Positions 19,083 to 27,339 of a DNA stretch of 64,000 nucleotides are shown here, one piece after another. The DNA lies in NCBI RefSeq assembly GCF_049800955.1, contig NZ_JBNAGA010000001.1, forward strand, positions 1,612,001 to 1,676,000, read 5' to 3'. The notes beneath the pieces are model-generated. The model worked only from the letters and a program-made list of their open reading frames with translations. It was not told where the DNA came from and ran no database searches. Origin of the DNA: JAKVBH01 sp049800955 (lineage in GTDB: Bacteria; Pseudomonadota; Alphaproteobacteria; Rhodobacterales; Rhodobacteraceae). Position 1 is the stretch's first letter. Every line of letters begins with the position of its first letter. The position numbers were made by a program, and so were the translations under genes.

Positions 19083-19096
19083 TCAAAGCGCTTTGA
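19083..19096. promoter_or_regulatory. perfect 14-base palindrome, probable AglR operator
   Basis: TCAAAGCGCTTTGA is a perfect palindrome with the central CG typical of LacI/GalR-family operators. It lies in the gap between divergent aglE and aglR, just downstream of the likely aglE -10 box, where bound repressor would block initiation. It may also overlap an aglR promoter starting TTGACC at 19069. Confidence 0.75.
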
Positions 19097-19103
19097 ATAC
19101 CTT

Positions 19104-19132
19104 ATCGTTTGCCAACGCAGCTTCAAAGTCAA
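19104..19132 (-). promoter_or_regulatory. probable sigma-70 promoter of aglEFGAK
   Basis: On the minus strand TTGACT (19127-19132), a 17-base spacer, and AACGAT (19104-19109) form a -35/-10 pair. The predicted start is near 19097, placing the palindrome at about +1 to +14. The -10 match is moderate. Confidence 0.5.
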
Positions 19133-19225
19133 TGATCAAAAAAACATACTTTTCAGAGCCTTCAACGCGACGCCTTGCATGTCACCTCATTCTGACACTG
19201 CGCAAAGCCGGTTGGGCGTGAAGAT

Positions 19226-20257
19226 ATGAACCTCAAGGAATTATCCGCGCAGCTTGGCCTGTCTCAAACAACCGTAAGTCGTGCGTTGAACGGCTATCCG
19301 GAGGTGTCAGAAGCCACGCGCAAACGTGTCACCGAGGCCGCCCGTGCCGCCAAATACACGCCATCCAACAGAGCCAGGTCACTGGCAACAGGGCGCTCCA
19401 TGGCCATTGGTCATGTGATCCCGGTGTCCAGCAAACACGAGATGGTCAACCCGGTCTTCGGCGACTTCATTGCCGGTGCGGGCGAGGTCTATTCTGCGGC
19501 TGGATACGAAATGATCCTGCGCATGGTGCCCGACAGCGATCAGGAAGATGTTTACCGGGAGTTCAGCGCCAAGGGCAATGTCGATGGCATCGTGGTGCAT
19601 GGCCCCCGCCCTGAGGATCCCCGCATCGGTCTGCTGCAGGAACTTGGCCTGCCCTTCGTGGTGCACGGGCGCTCGTCCAGCACGAAGGTCGACTATTCCT
19701 GGCTTGATGTGCCCAACAGGCGCGCCTTTTTCGACGGCACGCAGCATTTGATTGACCTCGGGCATTTGCGCATCGGGCTGATCAACGGGGCCGAGGAGTT
19801 GGATTTTGCAATCCGGCGCCGACAAGGGTTCGAGGACGCGCTCAATCAGGCAGACCTCCCCGTGAACCCGCGTTGGATGCGCAGCAGCGATATGACCGAA
19901 CATTACGGTTACGAGGCCGCGCGGGAGCTGATTGCGATGGAACATGCGCCAACGGGCCTCATCGTGGCCTCCATCATCACCGCGCTCGGTGTGCAGCGCG
20001 CGATCCGCGAATGCGGGCTGGAAATGGGGCGCGATATCTCTGTGCTCATTTTTGACGATGAGCTCTCCTATCTGCGCAATGGATCGGAGGATGCTGCGAT
20101 CTTCACGGCCATGCGCTCTTCCGTGCGGCGTGCGGGATCGCTTCTGGCCAATATGCTGTTGCAAAAGATCGCAGAGCCCATGGCCCCCGTCAAAACCCAC
20201 ATGATGGAAGATATCACTTTCGTGAAAGGCCCTTCCACAGGCCCCGCACCCGAATAA
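19226..20257 (+). CDS. aglR: LacI-family transcriptional regulator of the agl locus
   Basis: A 343-residue LacI/GalR regulator. The N-terminal helix-turn-helix with hinge is LKELSAQLGLSQTTVSRALN followed by PEVSEATRKRV; the rest is a periplasmic-binding-protein-like effector domain (VDGIVVHGPRP, RIGLINGAEE). It is divergent from aglE and followed ten bases later by the beta-glucosidase gene, matching the aglR-aglEFGAK arrangement of rhizobia. It probably represses the operon until an alpha-glucoside or its product binds. Autoregulation through the shared palindrome is inferred. Confidence 0.9.
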   Translation: MNLKELSAQLGLSQTTVSRALNGYPEVSEATRKRVTEAARAAKYTPSNRARSLATGRSMAIGHVIPVSSKHEMVNPVFGDFIAGAGEVYSAAGYEMILRMVPDSDQEDVYREFSAKGNVDGIVVHGPRPEDPRIGLLQELGLPFVVHGRSSSTKVDYSWLDVPNRRAFFDGTQHLIDLGHLRIGLINGAEELDFAIRRRQGFEDALNQADLPVNPRWMRSSDMTEHYGYEAARELIAMEHAPTGLIVASIITALGVQRAIRECGLEMGRDISVLIFDDELSYLRNGSEDAAIFTAMRSSVRRAGSLLANMLLQKIAEPMAPVKTHMMEDITFVKGPSTGPAPE

Positions 20258-20267
20258 AGGACACTGC

Positions 20268-21575
20268 ATGCTCCCCAATCGATCTGACTTCCCCAAGGGC
20301 TTCCTCTTCGGGGCTGCGACCTCGTCCTATCAAATCGAAGGCCATCAGTTCGGCGGCGCGGGGCCGACGCATTGGGACAGTTTCGCAGCGACCCCGGGAA
20401 ATGTGGTACGCGCGGAGCATGGTGGTCTGGCCTGCGACCACTACCACCGCTTCGAGGAAGATCTTGATCTCGTGGCTCAGGCAGGCTTCGACTGCTATCG
20501 CTTCTCGACCTCCTGGGCCCGTGTTCTGCCCGAAGGCCGCGGCACGCCCAACGAGGCCGGCCTTGATTTCTATGACCGCCTGACGGACGCGCTTCTGGAA
20601 CGTGGGATCAAGCCCTGTGTGACCTTGTATCATTGGGAATTGCCGCAGGCGCTTGCGGATCAAGGGGGCTGGCGCAATCGCGACATTGCGGGCTGGTTTG
20701 CCGATTACACCGAGATCATCATGGGGCGCATCGGCGATAGAATGTACTCAGCAGCCCCGATCAACGAACCCTGGTGCGTCTCCTGGCTCAGCCACTTTCT
20801 GGGCCATCATGCACCGGGTCTGCGCGATATTCGGGCGACAGCGCGGGCGATGCATCATGTCTGCCTGAGCCATGGCCGCGCCATCGAGGTCATGCGCGGG
20901 TTGGGCATGTCCAATCTCGGCGCCGTGTTCAACATGGAATGGGCCGCGCCCGCCGATGATAGCCCCGAGGCACAGGCCGCGGCCGAGCTTTATGACGGCT
21001 ACTACAATCGGTTTTTCCTTGATGGTGTTTTCAAAGGCGCCTACCCGCAGATCGTACTCGACGGTTTTGGCACGCACATGCCTGATGGATTTGAAGATGA
21101 CTTCAAGACCATTGGGCAACCTCTTGATTGGGTTGGCATAAACTACTACACGCGCAAGCTCCTCAAGCCCAATGAAGGGCCCTGGCCCAGCCATGAAGAA
21201 GCGCCCGGCCCTTTGCCCAAGACCCAAATGGGCTGGGAGATCTATCCCCAAGGCCTCTATGCGTTCCTCAAGCGGACGGCACAGGACTATACAGGCGACC
21301 TGCCCCTGATTATCACCGAGAACGGCATGGCCAGCGCCAACCCGCTCGAGGATCCGGATCGGATCGACTACGTCGCACGCCATCTTGATGCGGTCTTGCG
21401 CGCGATTGCCGACGGGGTGCCCGTTGAAGGCTATTACCTGTGGTCGCTTCTCGACAATTATGAATGGGCTCTGGGCTATGAAAAACGCTTCGGATGCGTG
21501 CATGTGGATTTTGAGACCTTGGCAAGAACCCCAAAAGCGTCTTATGAGGCCGTCAAGTTAGCGCTATCAAAATGA
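20268..21575 (+). CDS. beta-glucosidase, GH1
   Basis: A 435-residue GH1 enzyme with N-terminus FPKGFLFGAATSSYQIEG. The acid/base is Glu167 in PINEPW and the nucleophile Glu351 in IITENGMA; the motif TLYHWELPQAL and the late ALGYEKRFG segment are also family marks. It has no signal peptide and acts in the cytoplasm on beta-glucosides, giving glucose for the next gene, glucokinase. It lies ten bases after aglR and is probably in the same transcript. Beta-galactosidase or beta-fucosidase side activity cannot be excluded. Confidence 0.93.
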   Translation: MLPNRSDFPKGFLFGAATSSYQIEGHQFGGAGPTHWDSFAATPGNVVRAEHGGLACDHYHRFEEDLDLVAQAGFDCYRFSTSWARVLPEGRGTPNEAGLDFYDRLTDALLERGIKPCVTLYHWELPQALADQGGWRNRDIAGWFADYTEIIMGRIGDRMYSAAPINEPWCVSWLSHFLGHHAPGLRDIRATARAMHHVCLSHGRAIEVMRGLGMSNLGAVFNMEWAAPADDSPEAQAAAELYDGYYNRFFLDGVFKGAYPQIVLDGFGTHMPDGFEDDFKTIGQPLDWVGINYYTRKLLKPNEGPWPSHEEAPGPLPKTQMGWEIYPQGLYAFLKRTAQDYTGDLPLIITENGMASANPLEDPDRIDYVARHLDAVLRAIADGVPVEGYYLWSLLDNYEWALGYEKRFGCVHVDFETLARTPKASYEAVKLALSK

Positions 21576-21639
21576 CGCGATCCGCACCACGCGCAGACCC
21601 GATCGCACCGACACACCATTTCGAGCCCGGAGAGAGACC

Positions 21640-22596
21640 ATGGCCGTGACGACCCTTGTGATTGATATTGGCGGAACCAACACGCGGGTGGCTCTGGCTC
21701 AGGGCACGGCCCTGCAATCCGAGACGATCAAACGCTATCGCAATGCGACGATGCCCGGTCTTGGCGCAGTCATTGCGGATTATCTGGCTCAGAGCGGCGC
21801 GCGCCCGGATGCAGCCTGTGCCGCAGGCGCGGGGCCCGTGCGCGATGGTGTGCTGCGATTGACCAATCTCGATTGGGCTGTGGATCGCGAAACGTTGAGC
21901 AGCACTGGCGCGCAAGCTGTCTCGATCCTGAATGATCTGCAAGCACAAGGGCATGCGCTCGACGCCCTGCCCGATGGCGCGCTGACCACGCTGATCGCAG
22001 GCAAAGAGCCCGCCTCAGCCCAAGCCGCAAAACTCGTCGTGAATGTCGGCACGGGTATGAACGTGGCCCCGGTCTATCGCCTCAAAGGACAAACCCTCGT
22101 GCCCCCTGCCGAAGCCGGCCATGTGGCCCTGGCTGCGCAAACCGCGCAGGAGCGCGGGCTAGTGGCCTATATCGAAGCACGCCATCAGGGATTTGCCTCG
22201 GTTGAAGAAGCGCTCTCAGGTCGTGGTCTTGAGACGATCTATGCCTATATCGCGCAGACCCCGAAACCCGCCGCGGAGATCATGGGGACACTGGATAGCG
22301 ACCCCCATGCAAAGGCCGCGCTCAAGCTCTTTTGTGAAGTGTTTGGACGGGTGAGCGGGGATCTGACGCTGACCCATCTGCCGTTTGGCGGGGTCTATCT
22401 GGTGGGCGGCGTGGCGCTGCACACCCTGCCCCATCTCATGGCCAATGGCTTTGGCGCCGCCTTCCGGGACAAGGGCCGCTTTTCGGAGTTCATGGATCAG
22501 TTTGCCGTTCATGCCGTGACGGATGATTGCGCCGCCCTGATTGGCTGCGCGGCACATATGGCGGAAATCATGGGCGAGCCCACTATCGCCCTTTGA
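21640..22596 (+). CDS. glk: glucokinase
   Basis: A 318-residue glucokinase of the bacterial Glk type, phosphorylating glucose to glucose-6-phosphate with ATP. The phosphate-1 motif is VIDIGGTNTRVALA at the N-terminus, the catalytic Asp is in ILNDLQAQG, the phosphate-2 region is VVNVGTGMNVAPV, and the sugar-binding Glu-His pair is in PAEAGHVAL. GGAGAGAG precedes the ATG. It completes the pathway from imported glucosides to central metabolism. Its 3' end overlaps the convergent HerA-like gene by 14 bases. Confidence 0.93.
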   Translation: MAVTTLVIDIGGTNTRVALAQGTALQSETIKRYRNATMPGLGAVIADYLAQSGARPDAACAAGAGPVRDGVLRLTNLDWAVDRETLSSTGAQAVSILNDLQAQGHALDALPDGALTTLIAGKEPASAQAAKLVVNVGTGMNVAPVYRLKGQTLVPPAEAGHVALAAQTAQERGLVAYIEARHQGFASVEEALSGRGLETIYAYIAQTPKPAAEIMGTLDSDPHAKAALKLFCEVFGRVSGDLTLTHLPFGGVYLVGGVALHTLPHLMANGFGAAFRDKGRFSEFMDQFAVHAVTDDCAALIGCAAHMAEIMGEPTIAL

Positions 22597-24139
22597 ACAA
22601 TCCTCCAAGGATGCCGCGCACAATGCGGCGCCCGGTGGTCCCGGTCAGCTCTTTGACAACCATCTTGGTCATTTGTTCGCCGATGCTGGCTGTCCCCCGA
22701 CGTGCGCGCGTCGTGCGCTTGGGCGCGCTTGTGGATCGGCCCACGCGCGTTCCGGAATAGCGCCGCGCGGAATTGAACTCGCGTTCCAGAGCCGAGCGCG
22801 CCTCGGCCGCCTGCTCTGCCTTCTCGGCGGCGTCAGCGGCATCTGCGGCGCGTTTCGACAGAATTTCATAGGCGGAGCGACGATCCTGAACCGCCTCGTA
22901 TTTGCCCGCCAAAGGCGAGCCATCCATCACGCGATCGCGCTCCCGGTCTCCGATGGGGCCCAGCTGCGAGGACGGCGGGCGAATGAGCGTCCGCTCTGCA
23001 ATACCCGGCACGCCTTTTTTCTGCAGCATCGAGGTCACCGCTTCACCAACGCCCACTTCGCGGATCGCCTCTTCAATATCAAACGCGGGGTTTTCCCGAT
23101 ATGTCTCCGCAGCCAGACGCAAGGCCTTGCGATCTCGCGCCGTGAAGGCGCGCAGCGCGTGTTGGACGCGATTGCCCAGTTGTCCGAGGATATCCTCGGG
23201 AATGTCGTCGGGGTTCTGCGTGATGAAATACACGCCCACCCCTTTGGACCGGATGAGCCGGGCCACCTGCTCCACCTTTTCCACCAAAGCCTTGGGCGCG
23301 TCTTCAAACAACAGATGCGCCTCGTCAAAGAAGAACACCAATCGCGGCTTGTCAGGGTCGCCCACCTCGGGCAATTCCTCAAAAAGCTCTGACAACAGCC
23401 AGAGAAGAAACGTCGCATAGAGGCGCGGCGACGACATCAGCTGATCCGCCGCCAGGATGTTGATGCGCCCGCGCCCGTCGGGATCTGTCATCATCATGTC
23501 ATCGAGCGCGAGCGCGGGCTCGCCAAAGAGCTTCGCGCCGCCTTCGTTCTCAATCACAAGCAAACGCCGCTGGATCGCGCCGATAGAGGCCACCGAGATA
23601 TTGCCATAGCGCAAGGATAGATCCGCGCGGCTTTCCCCGACCCAGACAAGAAGCGCTTGCAGGTCTTTGAGATCAAGAAGCGGCAGCCCCTCCTCATCCG
23701 CGAGACGGAATGCAATGTTGAGGATGCCCTCCTGCGCTTCTGTCAATTGCAACAGGCGCGACAAAAGCAAGGGCCCCATCTCTGCCACTGTCGTGCGCAC
23801 GGGATGGCCCTTTTCGCCAAACAAATCCCAGAACGTCACCGGGAACGCCTCGTAGGTATACTCATCAAACCCGATTGTCTGCGCGCGATCCATGAAGGCC
23901 TGATGTAGCTTGAACTGATCACTGCCCGCCGCAGCAAGGCCAGACAGATCGCCCTTCACATCCGACAGAAACACAGGAACGCCCGCTTTGGAAAAGCCCT
24001 CGGCCATAATCTGGAGCGTGACGGTCTTGCCGGTGCCCGTGGCCCCCGCGATCAAACCATGCCGATTGGCGTATTTCAGCGAAAGCTCCTGACGGACGCC
24101 ATAATCCACGCCGCCGCCACCCATAAACAAGTCGCTCAT
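22583..24139 (-). CDS. HerA/FtsK-superfamily ATPase, DUF853 (YjgR-like)
   Basis: A 518-residue ATPase with Walker A GATGTGKTVTLQ near residue 32, the Walker B-like segment PRLVFFFDEAHLLF, and LIRSKGVGVYFITQNPDDIP, all typical of the DUF853 helicase-like family. HerA relatives pump or unwind DNA, but DUF853 proteins have no settled role. A coiled-coil-prone, Ala/Glu-rich stretch precedes a basic C-terminal tail (RARRGTASIGEQMTKMVVKE). The start MSDLFMG at 24139 follows AAGGGGA and is preferred to an upstream methionine at 24178. No NurA-like partner is beside it. Confidence 0.88.
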   Translation of the reverse strand: MSDLFMGGGGVDYGVRQELSLKYANRHGLIAGATGTGKTVTLQIMAEGFSKAGVPVFLSDVKGDLSGLAAAGSDQFKLHQAFMDRAQTIGFDEYTYEAFPVTFWDLFGEKGHPVRTTVAEMGPLLLSRLLQLTEAQEGILNIAFRLADEEGLPLLDLKDLQALLVWVGESRADLSLRYGNISVASIGAIQRRLLVIENEGGAKLFGEPALALDDMMMTDPDGRGRINILAADQLMSSPRLYATFLLWLLSELFEELPEVGDPDKPRLVFFFDEAHLLFEDAPKALVEKVEQVARLIRSKGVGVYFITQNPDDIPEDILGQLGNRVQHALRAFTARDRKALRLAAETYRENPAFDIEEAIREVGVGEAVTSMLQKKGVPGIAERTLIRPPSSQLGPIGDRERDRVMDGSPLAGKYEAVQDRRSAYEILSKRAADAADAAEKAEQAAEARSALEREFNSARRYSGTRVGRSTSAPKRTTRARRGTASIGEQMTKMVVKELTGTTGRRIVRGILGGLFKGR

Positions 24140-24218
24140 CAAGGTCCCCTTCGCCTTCGTATGGCCTGCGCTTTGCACGCTAGGACAACCTTAACCTTTG
24201 TCTGAGAATATCTTCAAT

Positions 24219-24299
24219 GTTCCCGGATGAAGAATTCGGATTTCGGGACTGACTTCCTCCCTGTCAGACTGGCCGCGCCGCGAGGTGCGGCCTTTTTTT
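24219..24299 (+). ncRNA. candidate small RNA with anti-Shine-Dalgarno loop
   Basis: A strong intrinsic terminator at 24271-24299 has no gene before it on the plus strand for more than 1.6 kb. Two small stems precede it: TCCCG/CGGGA at 24221-24248 and CTGAC/GTCAG at 24249-24267, whose nine-base loop is TTCCTCCCT. A CCTCC loop is complementary to ribosome-binding sites and resembles the CcsR (cuckoo) small RNAs of Rhodobacter. The 5' end is guessed, and I cannot assign a promoter. Confidence 0.4.
24271..24299 (+). terminator. intrinsic terminator with no obvious upstream gene
   Basis: GGCCGCGCC and GGTGCGGCC pair over nine bases (one G-U) around a GCGA loop, followed directly by seven T. This is the clearest terminator in the gap and points right. 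Confidence 0.85.
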
Positions 24300-24352
24300 C
24301 GCGCTCAAGTTGTATCCAGCAAAGAGTTGAACAGATTGTCGCATTTTCACTG

Positions 24353-24381
24353 TTGACGGTTCAAATCTCATTTCGTAGCGT
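24353..24381 (+). promoter_or_regulatory. strong sigma-70-like promoter in the ialB upstream region
   Basis: TTGACG (24353-24358), 17 bases, TAGCGT (24376-24381). The -35 is near consensus and spacing is ideal. The expected start is near 24388, about 37 bases before a mini open frame and 220 bases before ialB. Confidence 0.55.
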
Positions 24382-24424
24382 GCCCCCAATGACTAAGTCG
24401 GCCAGTCCGACGGGGAGCAAAAAA

Positions 24425-24460
24425 ATGAGAGAGGGTTGGCGCTGCCGGCCCTTTTTCTAA
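24425..24460 (+). CDS. 11-residue leader peptide candidate before ialB
   Basis: ATG at 24425 encodes MREGWRCRPFF and stops at TAA 24458-24460. GGGGAG lies eight bases upstream of the ATG. The coding bases themselves fold into a terminator hairpin, so ribosome movement over the peptide could control read-through to ialB. Alternatively the transcript is a short RNA of about 70 bases and the frame is fortuitous. Confidence 0.35.
   Translation: MREGWRCRPFF
24433..24456 (+). terminator. terminator or attenuator overlapping the leader frame
   Basis: GGGTTGGC pairs with GCCGGCCC (two G-U pairs) around loop GCT, followed by five T. It lies between the promoter at 24353 and ialB. Confidence 0.6.
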
Positions 24461-24608
24461 TTTGAGATCAAGGCTTTGCGGACAAATCGCCCGAGGCGGC
24501 AGAGGCGCAAATCCGCCGGTAGATTTCCCCGAATTGGGCAAATTAGGCCTGACACTCCCGTCCCGACATGTTAACCCGACCCGGACATTATCGCGGGAAC
24601 CAAAACAC

Positions 24609-25217
24609 ATGTACGCAAAACTCACGACCTTGCTTTTGACACTGGCACTGGCCGCACCTTTGCACGCGCAGACAGCTGAGACTGAAACCGATGACGGCGC
24701 GTCCGCAGTGGAAAATGATTTGTCCACCGGAACGCCTGCTGTCACGGAAAATCAGCTCGGCACGGCCTATACAAAAGAAGTTAGTGGCGATTGGGAAATC
24801 CGCTGTGTGCGCACGCAGACCCCGGAGCAGGATCCCTGCCAATTGTACCAATTGTTGAAAGATCAGTCCGGCAATGCAGTCTCGGAAGTCAGCGTGTTCA
24901 AACTCGCCGATGGCGGAGAGATTGTGGCCGGGGCGACGGTCATTGTGCCTTTGGAAACCTTGCTGACAGCACAGCTCACCATGGCGATTGATGGCGCCAA
25001 CGCACGGCGCTATCCGTTTTCGTTTTGCAGCCAGGTTGGCTGTTATGCGCGCCTTGGTCTGACGGATGCCGAAGTCACAGGCTTCAAGCGCGGGGCGAAA
25101 GCACAGGTGCAAATTCGTCCCTTCGCGGCACCCGATCAGACCGTGACAGTCGAGATGTCCCTGACCGGTTTCACCGCAGGTTTCGACAAGATCGAGGCTG
25201 TCGCCAGCCCGAACTGA
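24609..25217 (+). CDS. invasion-associated locus B (IalB) family protein
   Basis: A 202-residue periplasmic protein. Signal peptide MYAKLTTLLLTLALAAPLHA, cleaved near HAQ. The family core is visible as KEVSGDWEIRCVRT, DPCQLYQLLKDQSGNAVSEV, VIVPLETLL and CSQVGCYARLGLTDAEV, with paired cysteines likely in disulfides. IalB was named from Bartonella invasion, but homologues are widespread in free-living alphaproteobacteria and their function is unknown. The start at 24609 is fixed by the signal peptide; the frame is open further upstream without meaning. A terminator follows, and the leader region may hold an attenuator. Confidence 0.88.
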   Translation: MYAKLTTLLLTLALAAPLHAQTAETETDDGASAVENDLSTGTPAVTENQLGTAYTKEVSGDWEIRCVRTQTPEQDPCQLYQLLKDQSGNAVSEVSVFKLADGGEIVAGATVIVPLETLLTAQLTMAIDGANARRYPFSFCSQVGCYARLGLTDAEVTGFKRGAKAQVQIRPFAAPDQTVTVEMSLTGFTAGFDKIEAVASPN

Positions 25218-25242
25218 TCCCGCATCGGCATATCGCAGACGG

Positions 25243-25277
25243 AAACGTCGCTTCCCTGGGAGGCGGCGTTTTTTTTC
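25243..25277 (+). terminator. intrinsic terminator of ialB
   Basis: AAACGTCGCTTCC pairs imperfectly with GGAGGCGGCGTTT (G-U pairs included) and runs into eight T, then CTTT. It starts 25 bases after the ialB stop and faces the convergent lpxB end. Confidence 0.8.
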
Positions 25278-25306
25278 TTTGGGGTCTTCCTTCTGGATCG
25301 CCCGGA

Positions 25307-26461
25307 TCAATGGGCGTGATGGCTTAATCCATCCAGAACGGCCCGGGCCGCGCGACGCCCCGGCGCTTCGGCCCCCCGCCCCAGTCGCTCCATGGTCAGA
25401 TCCATGGCGTCTGCTTGCGCACCATCCTGATCGGCGAGCGCCAGCAAGGCCTGCGCGATCAACTCCGGCTTGCAATGCGCACCGATAAACTCGGGCACAT
25501 CGCGCCGCTCGGAGACAAGGTTGACCAGAGTGACCGTATCAACACGCAACATACGCCCAATGATCTGCCGCGACAGCCAGTTCATGTCATAGGCGATAAC
25601 CATGGGTGTGCTTGATGCGGCCAGTTCCAGAGACACAGTCCCGGAGGCCGCGAGCGCAAAATCCGCCGCGCGGAAGGCCGCGCGCTTCTGCTCAAGCTGC
25701 GCGCTGTCTATCACATGCACAGGACTCGGCCAGTGGCTGACCGCTTCTGCTACCAGCTCACGCACCGCGGGCGCCGCCGGGACGAGGACCTCGATATCCG
25801 GCCGCGCGGCATGCACCTTTCCAAGAACCTCGCCAAAAATAGGCGCCAGCCGCCCGACTTCGCCTCGCCGCGATCCGGGCAAGACAAGCGCAAGTGGGGC
25901 CGCTCCCACCCCCAGTGACGCCCGGAGGTTTTGCACCTCTGCCTCACTGGCGACAGGCTCGGTCACCACCGGATGGCCCACAAAGTCACACCGCATCCCA
26001 GCCGCTTCCATATAGGGCGGCTCGAAGGGCAAAAGCGCCAGCACCTGATCAATGTGACGGGCCATTTTCTCCGCGCGTCCGGGCCGCCAGGCCCAGACCG
26101 TCGGCGCCACATAGTGCACGCATCTGATGGCGCTCATGGCCTTGACCTTTTTGGCCAGCCGCAGCGAGAATTCGGGCAGATCAATGGTGATCAATGCGTC
26201 GGGCTGCATGTCAACAACGGCTTGAGCCGTCTCGTCAATCCGGCGCATGAGCGCGCCCCATTGCGATAGGATCTCGGTGATGCCCATGATCGAGATTTCA
26301 TCCATGGGAAAGAGGCTCTCAAGCCCTTCCGCCTCCATCAGGGGCCCACCAACGCCAGCAAAACTGACCTGATCATCCGTGAGCTCCCGCAGGCCGCGCA
26401 TCAATGCAGCGCCCAGACGGTCCGCTGAGGGCTCCCCGGCCAGAAGAAACAGCCGGATCAT
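25307..26461 (-). CDS. lpxB: lipid-A-disaccharide synthase
   Basis: A 384-residue GT19 glycosyltransferase that joins UDP-diacylglucosamine and lipid X into the lipid A disaccharide at the inner face of the membrane. Family marks are LLAGEPSADRLGAALMRGL at the N-terminus, ITIDLPEFSLRLAK, CVHYVAPTVWAWRPGRA, LVLPGSRRGEV and AASGTVSLELA. Length is normal. The ATG overlaps the lpxI stop by four bases. It is the last gene of the long envelope operon and directly uses the product of LpxI. Confidence 0.97.
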   Translation of the reverse strand: MIRLFLLAGEPSADRLGAALMRGLRELTDDQVSFAGVGGPLMEAEGLESLFPMDEISIMGITEILSQWGALMRRIDETAQAVVDMQPDALITIDLPEFSLRLAKKVKAMSAIRCVHYVAPTVWAWRPGRAEKMARHIDQVLALLPFEPPYMEAAGMRCDFVGHPVVTEPVASEAEVQNLRASLGVGAAPLALVLPGSRRGEVGRLAPIFGEVLGKVHAARPDIEVLVPAAPAVRELVAEAVSHWPSPVHVIDSAQLEQKRAAFRAADFALAASGTVSLELAASSTPMVIAYDMNWLSRQIIGRMLRVDTVTLVNLVSERRDVPEFIGAHCKPELIAQALLALADQDGAQADAMDLTMERLGRGAEAPGRRAARAVLDGLSHHAH

Positions 26462-27339
26462 GAGGCGCGCACCCAGATGTAGAGCCCAAGCCTATCAGCC
26501 AAAACCACGGTTTCATCGCGCTGCAACACCATGACCCCATTTGCCGCGAGCGTAATGCCTGCGAGGCCCGCGCGGGCGACCGAGGCGACCGTCATCGGGC
26601 CAATGACAGGCAGATCGGCGCGGCGATCCTGCCCGGGCTTGGGCGCTTTGAAAAACATCCCATCGCCCACATGCTCGCGCCCCGACAGCCAATCGGCAGC
26701 CGTATCCAGCAGCTCTCCGATGCTTCCCATGACATCGGGCAAACCACCGGCGGCGGCGTCATTGACCGGCAAGCTGGCCAACATGGCATCTGTGCCGCTC
26801 TCATCTTCACGCGCGACCACCCGACCTGCGCGGATCACGCAGGCTTGCCCGAGGTCCCGACGCCCCTGTTCAGAGCTGATCAAATCGCCCAGTTGCGCAT
26901 CGGCCTCCGCGTGATCGGGCGGTTCCATCTTTGTCAGAACACCCGGCTGCGGCAGCAGGTCCGGCGCAATCTCATGAGCCGCACGGACCTTGAACCCGGC
27001 GGTTTCGAAAATACTGATAACCGCGCGCAAGACGCCATCATCGCCTTTACCCGTCAGCGCGGCCTGCATCACGGGGATCAAAGGCTTTGTGGCCTCATCA
27101 ACAGCTGTAATATCCACCGAGGGACGCCGCACCGCGCCGCACAGACACACATCCGTCACCCCCCGCGCGTGCAGGTTGCTCAGCAATTTGCCCATGGTTT
27201 CCACGCGCCAGACGAGATCTGGATCGACGCTCAAACCGTCAGGGAAAAACCCATCCAATGCGGCAACGAGGGGCGGGGTTTTTTGGGTTGAGGCCACAGC
27301 TGCGGGCAAATCGCCCTCGCCTGCGATCAAAGCCAGCAT
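26458..27339 (-). CDS. lpxI: UDP-2,3-diacylglucosamine pyrophosphatase LpxI
   Basis: A 293-residue protein of the LpxI (DUF1009) family, which hydrolyses UDP-2,3-diacylglucosamine to lipid X plus UMP and replaces LpxH in many alphaproteobacteria. Family segments are ALIAGEGDLPAAVA at the N-terminus, LHARGVTDVCLCGAVRRPS and GDDGVLRAVISIFE in the middle, and GPMTVASVARAGLAGITLAA near the C-terminus. It shares one base with the lpxA stop and four with the lpxB start, so the three are tightly coupled. Confidence 0.95.
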   Translation of the reverse strand: MLALIAGEGDLPAAVASTQKTPPLVAALDGFFPDGLSVDPDLVWRVETMGKLLSNLHARGVTDVCLCGAVRRPSVDITAVDEATKPLIPVMQAALTGKGDDGVLRAVISIFETAGFKVRAAHEIAPDLLPQPGVLTKMEPPDHAEADAQLGDLISSEQGRRDLGQACVIRAGRVVAREDESGTDAMLASLPVNDAAAGGLPDVMGSIGELLDTAADWLSGREHVGDGMFFKAPKPGQDRRADLPVIGPMTVASVARAGLAGITLAANGVMVLQRDETVVLADRLGLYIWVRAS

